Shown here: positions 12,934 through 23,700 of the stretch, one piece after another | Layout of the letters: each line of letters starts with the position of its first letter | Position numbering within the stretch: the first letter of the stretch is position 1 | NCBI GenBank assembly: GCA_032158295.1 | Contig: CM063252.1 | Span: 9,598,744 to 9,662,743 of the forward strand | Reading direction: 5' to 3' | Length of the DNA stretch: 64,000 bases | Origin: Pycnopodia helianthoides | Lineage: Eukaryota > Echinodermata > Asteroidea > Forcipulatida > Asteriidae | Position numbers and translations under genes: made by a program | Notes under the pieces: model-generated | Seen by the model: only the letters and a program-made list of their open reading frames with translations | Database searches by the model: none | Told to the model about the DNA's origin: nothing

Positions 12934-13683
12934 ATTTTTTTTTGGGGGGGGGGCGGGGTAGTTCTATACAAGAGGAAAATAGTGTGTGTTATAGTATGGG
13001 AACATTAGGGGGACACCCTCTACCCCATCCATATCGGGCAGGCTATACAGAAAACTATTGCGGTAAAAAAAACAGGGTGGTCTCGTATTGCTGTTTTTCT
13101 GTTCGTTATTGGTTTTTAATTTTGCCAGGCGCTGTATGTTTGCCCAGTTACCAATGCTGAGATATCCGATAAAAAAAAGCCAATACACCTTTAAGTAGAT
13201 TTGTGCACACATCTCGCTATAAAAAAAGTTAAAATTAATATGTCCACTTAAACATCAGATAACTTTTTAAGAGAATTCAAATTTGCGGGAAGTCTGGATA
13301 TCTATAGAAGATTTTCATCGGCAAGTTTGCCTTGATCTTCTTAGAAGCCCCGTGTTCGAAGCCCCGTGTACGAAAGCGTACACTTTCAAAAGATACTGAT
13401 GGAGCCCAAGCCCAAGCCCAAGCCCCATGCCGTGGTTTCGAAAAGGGCCCTAATTTGCTTCTTCACGACGTTTAAAAAAAGTTATCTTTCGCCCACAGAT
13501 GAGCCTCTTTCTTGTTTGAGGAGATGTTTTTACTGGGTATGCGGGCTGACCGGAGGGCCGGATGAACAGTCTGCAGAGGTGACCGCAACAATCAAAGAGA
13601 ACACGAAATGGCGTTACTTTGTGGCGTTGAATGCCGTCATAGTTATGGGAGTGGCATTTGTAATTAATGTGGCTCTTTGGTAA
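5926..13683 (+). CDS. SLC5A (SGLT-like): SLC5 sodium/solute (SGLT-type) cotransporter, 3' seven exons
   Basis: A plasma-membrane protein of this family moves glucose or a related solute into the cell with sodium, using the LeuT-type fold. Seven exons (5926-6061, 6537-6644, 7704-7854, 10496-10664, 11184-11399, 12662-12779, 13499-13683) join in one frame to about 360 residues ending in TAA. This is about the C-terminal half of a roughly 650-700-residue family member. Visible hallmarks are VQRVLAAKN at the start, an extracellular C-x5-C-x3-C-x5-C loop, SNIAYP, the Ser-rich helix SSLTSVFNS linked to the Na2 site, VGR, YIQS (its Gln contacts sugar in SGLTs), GAFWGL, and a short hydrophobic C-terminal helix. 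The upstream exon, expected to end near the family's YWCTDQ, was not found in 1-5925, so the gene starts left of the window. The exact paralogue (SGLT1, SGLT2, SGLT4 or SGLT5-like) cannot be decided. Confidence 0.92.
6184..6300 (+). pseudogene. Decayed tandem copy of the 3' end of exon a
   Basis: From about 6184 the sequence repeats, at an offset of about 189 bases, the last 64 bases of exon a (5998-6061) and the start of the following intron, including the motif GACGCTAGG(C/T)GGCAGCAG. The copied exon part is 6187-6249 and still ends in cag|gtaaaa. A one-base change in length shifts the frame, and a TGA follows. No acceptor is evident, so it is read as a relic that kept a usable-looking donor. 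Confidence 0.75.
6537..6644 (+). CDS. SLC5A (SGLT-like): SLC5 exon b (Cys-rich extracellular loop)
   Basis: The acceptor is tatttggacag and the donor is aatag|gtaaaa. It enters at phase 1 and codes the loop with four Cys spaced C-x5-C-x3-C-x5-C, followed by [16 protein letters not shown]. The Cys spacing and SNIAYP are diagnostic of SGLTs, where these Cys form disulfides. Confidence 0.92.
6811..6988. mobile_element. MITE with TGACGTCA-containing ends, copy 1
   Basis: This is a diverged copy of the element at 10132-10307. Both share cgccctcgg(c/t)tagagg, a central GGCCGATT, and a right end TGACGTCAATGCA(g/t)aaggtc. The left end here is degraded (cagacctgatgcac). Confidence 0.6.
7002..7170. 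mobile_element. MITE with 23-bp perfect inverted ends
   Basis: The ends read CACCGATCCAGTAGGCCACG at 7001-7020 and its reverse complement at about 7148-7170. The interior is non-coding and about 120 bp long. It sits in the intron between SLC5 exons b and c. The superfamily was not determined. Confidence 0.75.
7436..7632. repeat. Short tandem array of GGTCAnnnTGACC palindromes
   Basis: Repeats of about 20-22 bp read roughly TGGGTCAGGCTGACCCACTT. Perfect GGTCA-3nt-TGACC palindromes lie at 7440-7452, 7461-7473, 7500-7512 and 7617-7629. Degenerate ones lie at 7482-7494 and 7521-7533. That palindrome is the consensus response element of oestrogen-receptor-type nuclear receptors. A related sequence with a 4-nt spacer occurs at about 14233. 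Whether it is bound is unknown. Confidence 0.7.
7704..7854 (+). CDS. SLC5A (SGLT-like): SLC5 exon c (Na-site helix, SSLTS...FTMDIW)
   Basis: The acceptor is gttctatag and the donor is gacg|gtaaga. It enters at phase 1 and leaves at phase 2. It codes [20 protein letters not shown], then [19 protein letters not shown] and ends VVGR across the splice. The Ser-rich helix corresponds to the helix that contributes Na2-site side chains in SGLTs. Confidence 0.93.
8085..8223. mobile_element. MITE with GC-rich inverted ends
   Basis: The left end is GTGTCCGAATTGGCGGCTAC and the right end is its near-perfect inverse (gccgccaattccagacac). The core is about 80 bp. It lies 24 bp from the TTAA-flanked element starting at 8247. 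Confidence 0.65.
8247..8638. mobile_element. TTAA-flanked MITE, family A, copy 2
   Basis: It has TTAA at both ends and the same inverted ends and core as 581-971. Confidence 0.8.
8881..9129. mobile_element. MITE with long inverted ends and TA target
   Basis: The left end CACTGCAAAAACCGAGGTGT runs on through about 55 bases that reappear inverted at about 9075-9129. It is flanked by TA on both sides (8879-8880, 9130-9131), as for Tc1/mariner-type elements. It has no transposase. Confidence 0.78.
10132..10307. mobile_element. MITE with TGACGTCA-containing ends, copy 2
   Basis: The inverted ends are ATAGACCTTATGCATATGAC and its near-perfect inverse ending GCATAAGGTCTAT, each with a TGACGTCA. 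The core carries AAGATGGCGGC. A degraded relative is at 6811-6988. Confidence 0.75.
10496..10664 (+). CDS. SLC5A (SGLT-like): SLC5 exon d (YIQS...YLTPP sugar-site helix)
   Basis: The acceptor is tctacctgcag and the donor is gaaaag|gtactc. It completes an Arg codon and codes [38 protein letters not shown] and VAWERTTEK, leaving phase 0. The Gln in YIQS corresponds to the sugar-contacting residue of SGLT1 (Gln457 in human). Confidence 0.93.
10921..11053. mobile_element. Small MITE with GTGTGGA/CCTCGAAAT ends
   Basis: ggatccacacatta...cctcgaaatt on the left is inverted on the right as atttcgaggcattgtgtggacc. It is intronic and non-coding. Confidence 0.55.
11184..11399 (+). CDS. SLC5A (SGLT-like): SLC5 exon e (GAFWGL...RMVL)
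   Basis: The acceptor is gtcataatag and the donor is gaaaat|gtaaaa. It holds 72 whole codons: [20 protein letters not shown], a loop with TRPGI, and a helix [20 protein letters not shown]. The order and motifs follow the family. A MITE begins 31 bp after the donor. Confidence 0.93.
11431..11815. mobile_element. TTAA-flanked MITE, family A, copy 3 (inverted)
   Basis: It has the same family as 581-971, in reverse orientation, with TTAA at 11431-11434 and 11812-11815. Confidence 0.8.
12347..12420. repeat. (GTT/GCT/GTC)n microsatellite
   Basis: Runs of GTT, GTTGCT, GCT and then GTC follow one another at 12347-12420. There is no coding support. Confidence 0.9.
12662..12779 (+). CDS. SLC5A (SGLT-like): SLC5 exon f (cytoplasmic linker)
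   Basis: It enters at phase 0 after a weak acceptor (ttggaacgaag) and leaves at phase 1 at gaag|gtaaag. It codes [14 protein letters not shown] followed by an acidic, Ser-rich linker. M-T-W-S-T-R corresponds to the family's (R/M)(L/T)(C/T)W(S/W) segment after the conserved PD motif. The linker itself is poorly conserved in SGLTs, so this is the least certain exon. Confidence 0.82.
12884..12956. repeat. (ATT)n microsatellite and poly-G run
   Basis: An ATT run at 12884-12930 is followed by a T run and then a G run. Confidence 0.9.
13499..13683 (+). CDS. SLC5A (SGLT-like): SLC5 last coding exon (C-terminal helix, stop)
   Basis: The acceptor is tttcgcccacag. It starts by completing an Asp codon and codes [36 protein letters not shown] and ends NVALW, then TAA at 13681-13683. 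A short C-terminal membrane helix right before the stop is the usual SGLT ending. Confidence 0.93.
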
Positions 13684-13730
13684 AGGTTCTATGTTTACAT
13701 GACGTAATGGTGGCTCCACTTTGGGCTGTA

Positions 13731-13736
13731 AATAAA
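13731..13736 (+). terminator. Polyadenylation signal of the SLC5 gene
   Basis: An AATAAA lies 48 bases after the stop codon. The cleavage site is not determined. Confidence 0.6.
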
Positions 13737-14648
13737 GAATGGTGCGGATTGTTAGAAGAGCTATACCAACATGTAACTAATTTTTCTGATCGGTTCGTGA
13801 ATGGTAGCGCCCTCTCGTGGGGAAAACTGTGATAAATCAACAAGAGAAGGTCTTAACCAAGACTAGCTGAGCACGAGCACGAGTCATCAAAACAGTAACC
13901 GAGTAGTTAATCCAGTACGAGTATAGACCATGTGACCTGTGACATCACATGTTTACAAAAGAGCCACAGAGCCTGGACTTCTGGTGGGCACATTAGGTAC
14001 ACAGCTCAATGAAAGAATACAACAAATCTTGTGTTTTATGGAGATCGCACTGTCCGATTTTCCTCAACTTTTGATATGAAGAAAGCTAGGGGGACATCTC
14101 AAAAGCTGTACAGCTGTTGCTTTTGTAAATTTTGAATTTATGTGAAAATTATGACACAAAATATAAATTTAAACAAAAATGTAACATGGTCTATACCGAG
14201 TACGATTACAAGGCCTTCACTTTAAAATCTCCTGGGTCAGAATTGACCCGGATCTGGATACCATGGAATGAAAAAAAATCAGTTAGTGGATTTCGAACAT
14301 AGTGTTATGCCTATCGGACTTCGATGCAGGTTTACTTCACTTTGATGAAATTATTGTTATACTTGTATATTTCACCAAATTATTATTCATGTGATTCACT
14401 ACCTAATCATGTATTTTTAAGAGTGCGGAAGGCCTACGTTTAGACCTCTCCTATTTGGTGCTGGATGCTCGATTTTGTGGTGAAGTTGCATGGGGGAGGA
14501 GGTAAACGGGGGCACATTTTTTGAGTACATGCCGGACTATATTTGCGAACCAATTACGAGTGGGGGGGGGGGGGACTTCTGTACAAGAGGGAAAAGGGTG
14601 TGTTAAAGTATGGGAGCAAGGATGCCACATATCGGCATGCTATAACCT
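13737..14648. other. Intergenic DNA, no gene seen
   Basis: No splice-consistent coding stretch was found. It holds a G run at about 14563-14575 and one GGTCA-4nt-TGACC palindrome near 14233. Confidence 0.5.
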
Positions 14649-14990
14649 TTAAAGGCCCTGTACACTATTGGTAAGATCGAAAAACACAATGTTCACAGAT
14701 TCACACATAACTGACATGATTTAAAGTAAGTAATGGTAGAAAGGGTTCCTTAAAATATTTCTGCCTAAAATGCTATCGTTTCTGAGAAACGAGTAAAACA
14801 ATAGTAATTATCGCGCGCGATAATTTGAAAAAACAGAAAACACATAAGATCTCTTTTCACTATTTTCTCGTAACCTCGATGACCAATTGAGCTCAAACTT
14901 TCACAGGTTTGTTTGTTCATGCATATGTTTAATCACACAAAATGTGGACACTGATTTTGAGCTGTTACCAAAAGTGTACAATACCTTTAA
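14649..14990. mobile_element. TTAA-flanked MITE, family B, copy 3
   Basis: It has the same ends and core as 968-1313, with TTAA on each side. Confidence 0.8.
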
Positions 14991-15496
14991 CTCATAAAAT
15001 ATTATGTAAATTGCACACCACGCGTGCGCACTAACACTGCTGGCGGGCGAAATGAGGGAACATCAGAACATCAGTTTGTGTATGGGCTGATTGTTGGGGG
15101 AGGTGGCTCCACCCCCCACGTTATATTTGTTGTATATAACGCTCCATTGTGTCCTGACTTGATTATTTGTAAAATTAGTTATAGCTCTGAGTTAGTGTTG
15201 TTTTGCATCTAAATGAACATTTAAAACCCTGCAGTAAGGGCCGTTGTGGCAGTATTGCACCATTTTACCCACATCGAACACACTGGTCAGCTCATATGCC
15301 TTGATATCCCAAGCTGGACCATGCCGCACGTCCTAATAGACGGGTCAATCAACAGGGGTCAGTGATTTGGTTAGAAGGGGCAGGACAAAATCTGCCAGCA
15401 TCCTTTGTGTACAAATCGGTATTTCAATTTGTCAATGGTGTAGATGAAACCAAACTGTAAAACTTATTAAGCAATACATGGACATGTACATGTACG

Positions 15497-15873
15497 AAAG
15501 CCCATTAGTGCCATCGCAAGTACATATTCAGCGACGACTTCCAAAAAACAAGAATCGCTGAATATGTACTTCAAAAAAACAAGGTTCGCTGAATATGTAC
15601 TTCAAAAAATCAAGAATCGCTGAATATGTACTTCAAATAAACAAGACTCGCCAAATATGTACTTCCAAAAAACAAGAATCGCTCAATATGTACTTCCAAA
15701 AAACAAGAATCGCTCAATATGTACTTCCAAAAAACAAAATTCGCTGAATATGTACTTCAAATAAACAAGACTCGCCAAATATGTACTTCCAAAAAACAAG
15801 ATTCGCTGAATATGTACTTCCAAAAAAACAAGAATCGCTGAATATGTACTTGCGATGGCACTAATGGGCTTTT
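15497..15873. mobile_element. Foldback element with internal 31-bp minisatellite
   Basis: The outer arms are perfect inverted repeats of about 36 bp (15497-15532 and 15837-15873), beginning AAAGCCCATTAGTGCCATCG. Between them lie nine units of 31 bp (one is 32 bp) from 15557 to 15836, of the form GCTGAATATGTACTT followed by an A-rich tail and CAAGAATC. The first 15 bases of every unit equal the inner part of the right arm. It is non-coding, and reverse-strand open frames only follow the repeat. Confidence 0.85.
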
Positions 15874-17067
15874 GTAGACATGTAACCAATACTTTGATAA
15901 ATAAATCGTTGAAGGAGAGAGCTTGTCAGCATGAATGTGCTGACAATGTACCATAGTACCACGGGGCATTGCAACGAACAGGTCCCTCTCTGCATGGTTT
16001 TAAACAGTTCCTAGAACTAGGCCGCACCATTAGTTCGGGTGACAACAACTGTTTTATGGGTCATTTGACAGAATTTGAAATAAATTACGAAAGTAGTTAC
16101 TAGATCGCAGTAACTTGTTCGTACTTTTATTCCCCTAGTAGTAGCTAGGTTGGCAAAACTTGGTGTATCCCAACCCCAACAGAAAGTCTATGCACGTCAC
16201 CCGTAGCATGTAGGCCACATCATTTTTTTTTATGTGGGATTTAAAGCTGACCAACTCGTCCCACGAACAAGCTTGTGTCAGTCGCAATCCATGATTGCTT
16301 TTACTTTTAATTCCCAACCAACACCCCTTCAAGCGTTCTCACCGACTTAGCGCATGCAACCAACGGGGTCGCTTGTGCTTTCGAAACTCGGATTATTTTG
16401 TCTGCTATTATTTTTGCTAATGGGCCATTTCCAACAGAGGGCGCTATTTAGTTTCTATCTAACAGATTCAGACTTTAGCAACAGATTTCCCTTTAATTTG
16501 TTTCGTCTAATGTCTTTGTTGCCAAAACTATCAAGCAAACTTAAGTTGAAATTTAATTCAAAGTTTGGGGAAACCAAAACATTGAAGTATGGCGACTCGT
16601 ATTAATGGTTTCGCCACCTTATCAACGAGGAATCGAGCTTTGCGTTAGCGGCCTGTTTAGTTCAATTGTTGACTTGCTTCTTATTCCTCCATGGGTAAAT
16701 GAAGCCCACGTTGAACTTTGAAGTTTGATGCAGGCCTACCATAGAAACGGTTGATGAAATATTTATTTCAGATGGTTTTGTCAGTCTTGAAAGGAACATG
16801 TTCTTACATTTTTTGTTAATCATTGCATTCACAAATAGAGCATGCTCAATAACGCATTGCACATGGTAGGCAGGAAAATTACCCCGATACTAAGTTTACT
16901 CGAATCCCTCATGACGCCAGCTTGTAATTTTTTTTGAGACACAGTGCTTATCACACAGTGGTGTGAACGTAAAACCAAAATAATATCAGTTTATTGAAAA
17001 TAAGAGGATGAAAAAGTAATTCTTTTATAACCCCATATAACTTTCCTCCATGGGGTTAGGCCTAAGG
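15874..17067. other. Intergenic DNA, nothing recognised
   Basis: It is AT-rich with several short open frames and no family similarity that I can see. No repeat structure was noted. Confidence 0.5.
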
Positions 17068-17256
17068 AAGCGTTAAAGGGAATTGAGAAAGAAAGAGAAT
17101 AAAAGTCACAATTTTGACTCAACATCTCATAATTATGACATAGTATAATTCATAGTTATGACTTTTAAGTCAAGTTAATTATGCCATACATTTTATGAGA
17201 TATTAAAGGCATAACTACGATTTTCGTTTATTTTTCTCGAAGTCCCTTTAACGCTT
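17068..17256. mobile_element. MITE with AAGCGTTAAAGGGA ends
   Basis: Fourteen-base inverted ends AAGCGTTAAAGGGA and TCCCTTTAACGCTT frame an AT-rich core containing near-palindromic ataattatgac segments. It ends just before the putative CEP85 promoter. Confidence 0.7.
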
Positions 17257-17264
17257 CTGTTGTC

Positions 17265-17677
17265 CCTTGATTGGTCGATAACATGACGTCATCCCACACA
17301 AATGACAGTTACATTCACCGCCATTTTAGAAAATGGCTGCGCCCATGACCAACGTAAAGTGAACAAAATAAATCAACGACAGTTTTCGCGTTCTTTTTCA
17401 ACTATTTCTTTGAAAATGTTAACGTTGACGTGGTAATCTTTGTAGACAAAAACTGGAAATAAAAAGACTGTCCCTGGAGTAGGGCAACAGGACGAATAAG
17501 TCACCATCATCGAACCGTGAACTTTGTGTTTGTGGTGTGTGTGCCACGACGACGTATTTTACGGACGGTTGTTGTGTTTGTTGTTTTTATGTTGTACCAT
17601 GACATGACACAATATAACCGGCGCGCGCGAGAGCCATTTAACGTGGCAGTGTTTCTGTGGCCTAATTTTTAAAAATA
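17265..17677 (+). promoter_or_regulatory. Putative CEP85 promoter and 5' UTR
   Basis: About 400 bp upstream of the first CEP85 codon lie an inverted CCAAT box (ATTGG, 17270-17274) and a perfect CRE, TGACGTCA (17284-17291). Two YY1-like motifs follow in opposite orientation, CCGCCATTTT (17318-17327) and AAAATGGCTGC (17330-17340). CpG dinucleotides become frequent towards 17640. These are common animal promoter motifs. The transcription start site cannot be placed. One caution is that similar CRE and GATGGCGGC words occur in MITEs of this window. Confidence 0.5.
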
Positions 17678-17762
17678 ATGTCATGGAATTCTGTTGTCAC
17701 TCCGCTGTCGATGTCAGAGCAGGATCACCAGCAACAGTCATGTCAACAAACCAATATTCCAG
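17678..17762 (+). CDS. CEP85: CEP85 exon 1 (first candidate start)
   Basis: The ATG has A at -3. It codes [10 protein letters not shown] then a Gln-rich stretch (DHQQQSCQQ), 28 codons plus one base, with donor ccag|gtaaag. An upstream MITE and promoter-like motifs, and exact phase agreement with the exon at 21043, support it. This N-terminus is not conserved enough to prove orthology by itself. Confidence 0.7.
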
Positions 17763-20700
17763 GTAAAGTACCCGTAAAAATTGAAAAGCGTAGGCCTAAG
17801 TAAATTACACAAACAATACAAAAAAGAAAGTCATTGAATAGATATGGTTAATTATATATTTATTAGACCCAGTAACCATTCAGTAATGAGTAAACTGGGT
17901 CGCTGTACTCCTCTTTGTAACTTTGACTGTCGTGGTATTCAGGGTTCTGCCCACAGTGGTCGGTGCCGGAAAACCCACCCGGCACTCAGGATTCCCCAAC
18001 CACCCCTGGCAGAATTTTCTCCGTTTCTGACCACCACACATTTTCAATTTTTTTTAATCACACTTACTTGCAATTTCCTTTTCAAAGGTTTTCAAAGAAA
18101 TGTAAAATTGGGTTTTTACCAGTAAAAATGGTATCGGAAGCCATTAATTTTGAGTATTTCCTTGGTTTGAGTCTATTTATGATCTACTGTGTAACTGATC
18201 CATCTCGCAATGCCATGGTTTCCAGGGAAACATTTTTCCACCACTAAAGAAATCCTGGGCAGAATCCTGGGTATAGTACTGTACCATAAACGAGTCACAG
18301 AAGCAGTTTTGTATACTACAAAATGAACGATGCTAGCCCCTTTTCTTAACCACTGAAATTGCAGAATCGTTTTTTGTAGTGTTTTTTCATGATTTGTGAC
18401 CAACTTTACACGCAAATTACACGCAATACGTTTTGTCTGACACATTCCTCATTTCGATAGATCAGGTCACATTTATCAGACTCATACATCATGTAGTCAA
18501 CATTTTTTCACAAAGATATTACACAGTGAGGTAGCCTATTAATTTATATTTCAATTGAAAAACACAATACCACCAGGCTTTTCCGGTCATGAGTTTACTG
18601 AATGCTGGCCCTACATGTACATACTACACTAAAATCATTGGCCACTGGTCTACGGTCCAGTGAACATGTAGAGCCCTTAATAGGATCATCAGAAACGGCA
18701 TGCACTACTTGCTTACAATAAAAATCTACAACGATGCAAGTGATGTAAGTGGGATACACATGTATTTATTTATTTTGTTTTAAATTATTTATTTCTTATT
18801 TCAACTGGGTGGCCCATTCAGTGGTAACCGAGGGCTGGTTCCTTAAAAGAGCTATGATTGATCTCAACTGCGTATCACTCTTAATTAATGCAAAGTGTGA
18901 TGTCACAATACAAATCACTATGGTAGCGTTAGAACTACCTTAACAGTGGTCTGCTGGCCAAAGGTCAGTTGTAACACCTGAGGTCCAGTCAAAATTCTCT
19001 CCAAGTGGTCCATCTGGCTAGCTCAGTGTTGAAAAGCATCTCTAATTATACCAAGAAATATGGTGCAAAAGTTCAAAGGACCAGTGAAATGACAAGCAAA
19101 CTGGTTCTGCTGGATGTATGTAGTCAGGGTTCTGCCCACAGTGGTCGGTGCCGGAAAACCCGCCCGGCACTCAGGATTCCCCAACCACCACTGGCAGAAT
19201 TTTCTCTATAGGCCCTATCCGACCAGCACACATTTTCAAAATTTTTAAACTACACTTGCAATTTCCTTTCAAAGGTTTTCAACGAAATGTAAAATTGGGT
19301 ATTTACCAGTAAAAATTGTATCCGAAGCCATTAATTTTGAGTACTTCTTTGATTTGAGTCTATTTATATGATCTACCGTGTAACTGATCCATCTTGCAAT
19401 GGCTTTCAGGGAAACATTTTTCCACCACTAAAGAAATCCTGGGCAGAACCCTGTGTAGTCACAGAAAAAGTTACTTGGGCAAACCCTGTATGGTGATATT
19501 CACAACTAATCTACAAGATGAATCTTTGAGCCTCCCTAGGGTCCCAGCATGTGTACAAACTCAACGACAAAAAAAAAAAAAAAAAGGGAAAGATAACGTG
19601 CACAAAAAAATAATCTTAGTCTTTTCGAAATCTTGATCAGGGATCTAGCTGGATGGGTAGGCCTACATTTTCAGGGCTTGCCCAAGACTTTTTCAGCAGT
19701 ATTAGTTAGCTTGTCATTTCACTGGTCAGTCAGCTTTTTCACTAGTCCTATTTCATAATAAATAGGGATGTTTTTCAACACTAAGCTAGCCAGCCGGACC
19801 ACTTGGAGAGAATTCTGACTGGTCCTTTTTCATTTTATCTGGCATTCAGACCATGCTGTTAAGGGAGAACGCTGATTTGTACAATGCTTATATAGGAAAA
19901 ACTATAAAAAAATAATAGTAAACTTGCGGGTACAACCTATGTGTAAATCTCTTTGTTTGAGTGTTGGCTCTGAGAAGAGCCGGTTTGGTCTCGACGTTTC
20001 GAACAGTATACTCTGCTCGTCTTCAGGAGAAGACGAGCAGAGATTTACTCATGGTTGTACCCGCAAGTTAACTATTATTTATTTATAGTTTTTCCTATTT
20101 GTCCACACCATGCAAATAACAATATGTAATAATGCTTATTGCAGATTAATTTTCTTTCTTCTTGTGTGCATGAATTAATGTCTCAAACTTTGTGTGATCA
20201 ATTTCAGGGTACGTAGGTGTGAGGGAGCAGAGTTCAGCCAACAACACTAAACTATGAGTAAGTTTGACATGCATCCAAGCGATTTCTCTGTGTGATAAAA
20301 AATACAATTAAGTGATGAGATGTCAGGTTGGGCTCAGTGGTTTCTTTCCCTGCCCCCCACCTCTGTGGACCACAGTTCGAATCCCACCTCACCTCAGACC
20401 GAAAGCCTTTCATGTGGATTGGGTTTTCAGTCCCTTACCTGATTGCCGGGTTATTCTTTATTTGGTGTTTTCCGCCGGCATCCAAAACTGAACATTTCTT
20501 CTCGTTTCCTATTTATTCACCATCCTAGTGTTATTGGCGTTTTTTGTAGTTGGATGTTTAATGAAAGTTGTGTAATGAAAAGACAATAAAATAAGTGACC
20601 AAGTTGTTGCATCCCCTTACAGTTATCCCCTACCTATCCTGCCGTTTCCCAGGTTATTGTATTAAAAAATTCGGTGAAAAAATCCCTGGTATACTATACG

Positions 20701-23700
20701 ACAGTTACAGGTTGAATGGCTTCAGACTGGCATCCCCAAAGTTATTGACAAAATAGGGAAACCACCAATAATATTAGGACTAGATACTGTAGCTCAGTTG
20801 GTAGAGCGCTGGCACATTAATCTGGAGGTCACAAGCTAAAATCCTGCTTTAGTCAAGTTTTTTTTTATTTAACCCAAAAGTGATAAAGAAAGACATAATT
20901 TCGGTTTTGTAAAGAATATTTCAGGTGCAGTGAAATTTCTGAGCTTACATGTGGTAGCTAGTGGAGATTTTCTTTAACTTCTAGGCCTGGATGTGAAACC
21001 TCTAACTAACATACTTGTGATATTATGATTTTATTTCTACAGAGGGAAGCAGCTTTGATGACTGGGCGACCCCAGCTCCTTTAGGGCCTCCCAAGACCAG
21101 ATTGCACCACAAGAGGGCAGCAAAAGGTCACTCTTCCACCGTGACTGGTGTCACAGAAGGTACTGTCACGTTTGTTGCTTTAAAATATAGCTCTGATGGA
21201 GGCCGCTGGCATCATTGAATAGAGCATTGCTCAGGGACCTGGGGCCCAATTTAATAAAGCTGCTTAAGCAGAAAATATTGCTTTCGTGATTTTTTTGCTA
21301 AACAAAATAAGCAGGATACCCTGTTACAAGTAGTACACTGTGACATTGTATTTTGGCTGGTAACCTAATTCTGGTAAGAAACATTTTGTTGTGCTTAGCT
21401 ACTTTTTGTGCTTAAGCAGCTCTATGAAATTGGGCCCTGTAGATATGCACTTTATACAAATGAACTAAGCAAAAAGTTAAAAATAAAACCTTGCTTTAGA
21501 GCACAAACCGGTTACCAGCCAAATACCACGTAATACACAATGTTAGTGTCTGGTACCTTGCCAGTTTTTGCTCAGCCGATCAATTTCCTAATCAACATGT
21601 TCAGCTTAGCAGGTCTGTATTATTGGACCCTGGGCCCAATTTCGATCATCTTACGGATTAGTTGTTTATTGCTTACATTGTTTTTAATTTTGATGTCAAG
21701 TAATAAACCACAAGGGAAACTGACTGGGTAAATTTCAAATAGTATGGGGGTTGAACAAAGAAAAATTGACTAGAGCGGGATTTGAACCAACGACCTCCGG
21801 ATTAACGTACCGGCGCTCTACCAACTGAGCTATCTAGCCCTATATTGGCGGTCTCCCTATTTTGTCAATATCTTTGTTCGGGGGTGCCATTCAGAAGCCA
21901 TACAACCGTTAACTGCCGTGTGGTCAGGGATCACACCCAAGTTTACGATACAACCTGGGAAGCAGCAGCCACGGGATCACCTTGAGGGGATGCGACTTTT
22001 TCAATTTAAATGTCAAGTAATAAACCACAAGGGAAACTGACTGGGTAAATTTCAAATAGTATGGGGGTTGAACAAAGAAAAATTGACCAGTCAATTTTTC
22101 TTTGTTCAACCCCCATACTGTTTTTAATTTTGAGCGTTATTACGCTGTAATCAATGAACAATGCATCTGCCACTAAGTGTGCACTAAGCACCTCAAGCAC
22201 CTCTTAAAAACTTCCCATTCATCAGGAAGTTAATGTAACAGCAGTGACCCAACTGCCCAGCAGGCATTAACAGTCTGCTCTTACAGAGTAACTGGAAAAT
22301 TAGTCACCTAATTTGATTTGCCCATCATAGGCGTGGCTCGTTCTATAATGGACACAGGAAAATATCTCTAGGTGTAGCTGAAAATTGCCAAATTGTAATG
22401 AGTGAGTTTAGGCCGGTTGCACATGTCTGTAGTTGAAACGGAGTTTAAATGTATGTAGTTTAAAATGGAGAGACCACCAACATAGTGCTAGATAGCTCGG
22501 TTGGTAGAGGCTGGCACGTTTCCGGAGGTCGTTGGTTCAAATGCCGCTCTAGTCAATTTGTCTTGTTCAACCCAAATAGTTTTAAAGTCGTTCACACCAT
22601 GATAAAATCTGTATCGTGAGGTGCATTCGTAATGAATAAGAATCTATTAAAAACAATTTTTTTTTTAAATAAATACCCTTTTAGTTCATTATGAACAAGA
22701 TGAAAAGGCCAAATGTGTACATGAATGATTCAAATTTATTTAAGTTCATAGCATAATGTTACGAAATATAATAACAATGTTTAAAAAATAAATCCGATCT
22801 TCACACAAGTTTGGTCCTTCAGCAGGACACTTAAAACTATAATTGCTTTGTCCTTCGGACGGACCACATAAGTGTAAGCTGATGTAGATGTATGTTGTGT
22901 TGTGTAATGCTAGTAAAAGAACCCAGTACAGAGGTTCGCCCGGTGTTTTCTGGTAACTTGGCTGCAGATTGCGCCACAGCACCTTGTAAACCGTTGCATG
23001 GTGCTATATATAAGAACTGTGTACTGTTCTTATTAATTATTATCGAGAGTATGGACAAACCATGTTTTCCTTCCTCCATGGCCAAACTGCCTTGCCTTTC
23101 AAGCCTGCATAATGATTTAACCATTTAAGTTAAAGGCAGGGTATACTTTGGTAATTGTCAAAGACTACAAATTATCCTCACTTGGTGTATCCCAGCATAT
23201 GCACAAAATAACAAACCTGTGAAAATTTTGGCTCAATGGTCGCTGAAGTTGCAAGAAAGAAATGAAAGAAAAAAACGAAAAAAACACCCTTTTTGCATGG
23301 AATTGTGTGCTTTCAATCTCAGATTCAAATATTTTTGTGAGAAATTACCTCTTTCTCAAAAAACATTACATATACTTCTTCTGAGGGAGTCATTTCTCAC
23401 AATGTTTGATACTATCAGCAGCTCTCAGGTGCTCCTTACCAAGTAAGTTTTTACGGTATGTGTACATGTATGCATTTCTTGAGTAATTACTAAAATTATC
23501 CACTGGCTTTAAACCATGGATCCTTGGAGATGGATTGAAGATTTCATACAAGCCAGATGGTTACTGACTGATAAGATTACCAGGCTTATACATCCAGAGG
23601 TCAGGTCAACTGGGACTGAACATCTTCAAGATGTTCATCACTGTGCTCTCCCTTGATTTAAGGGTCAGCTGGTCAAGTGAACAGGCCTGACCCTGCTAAT

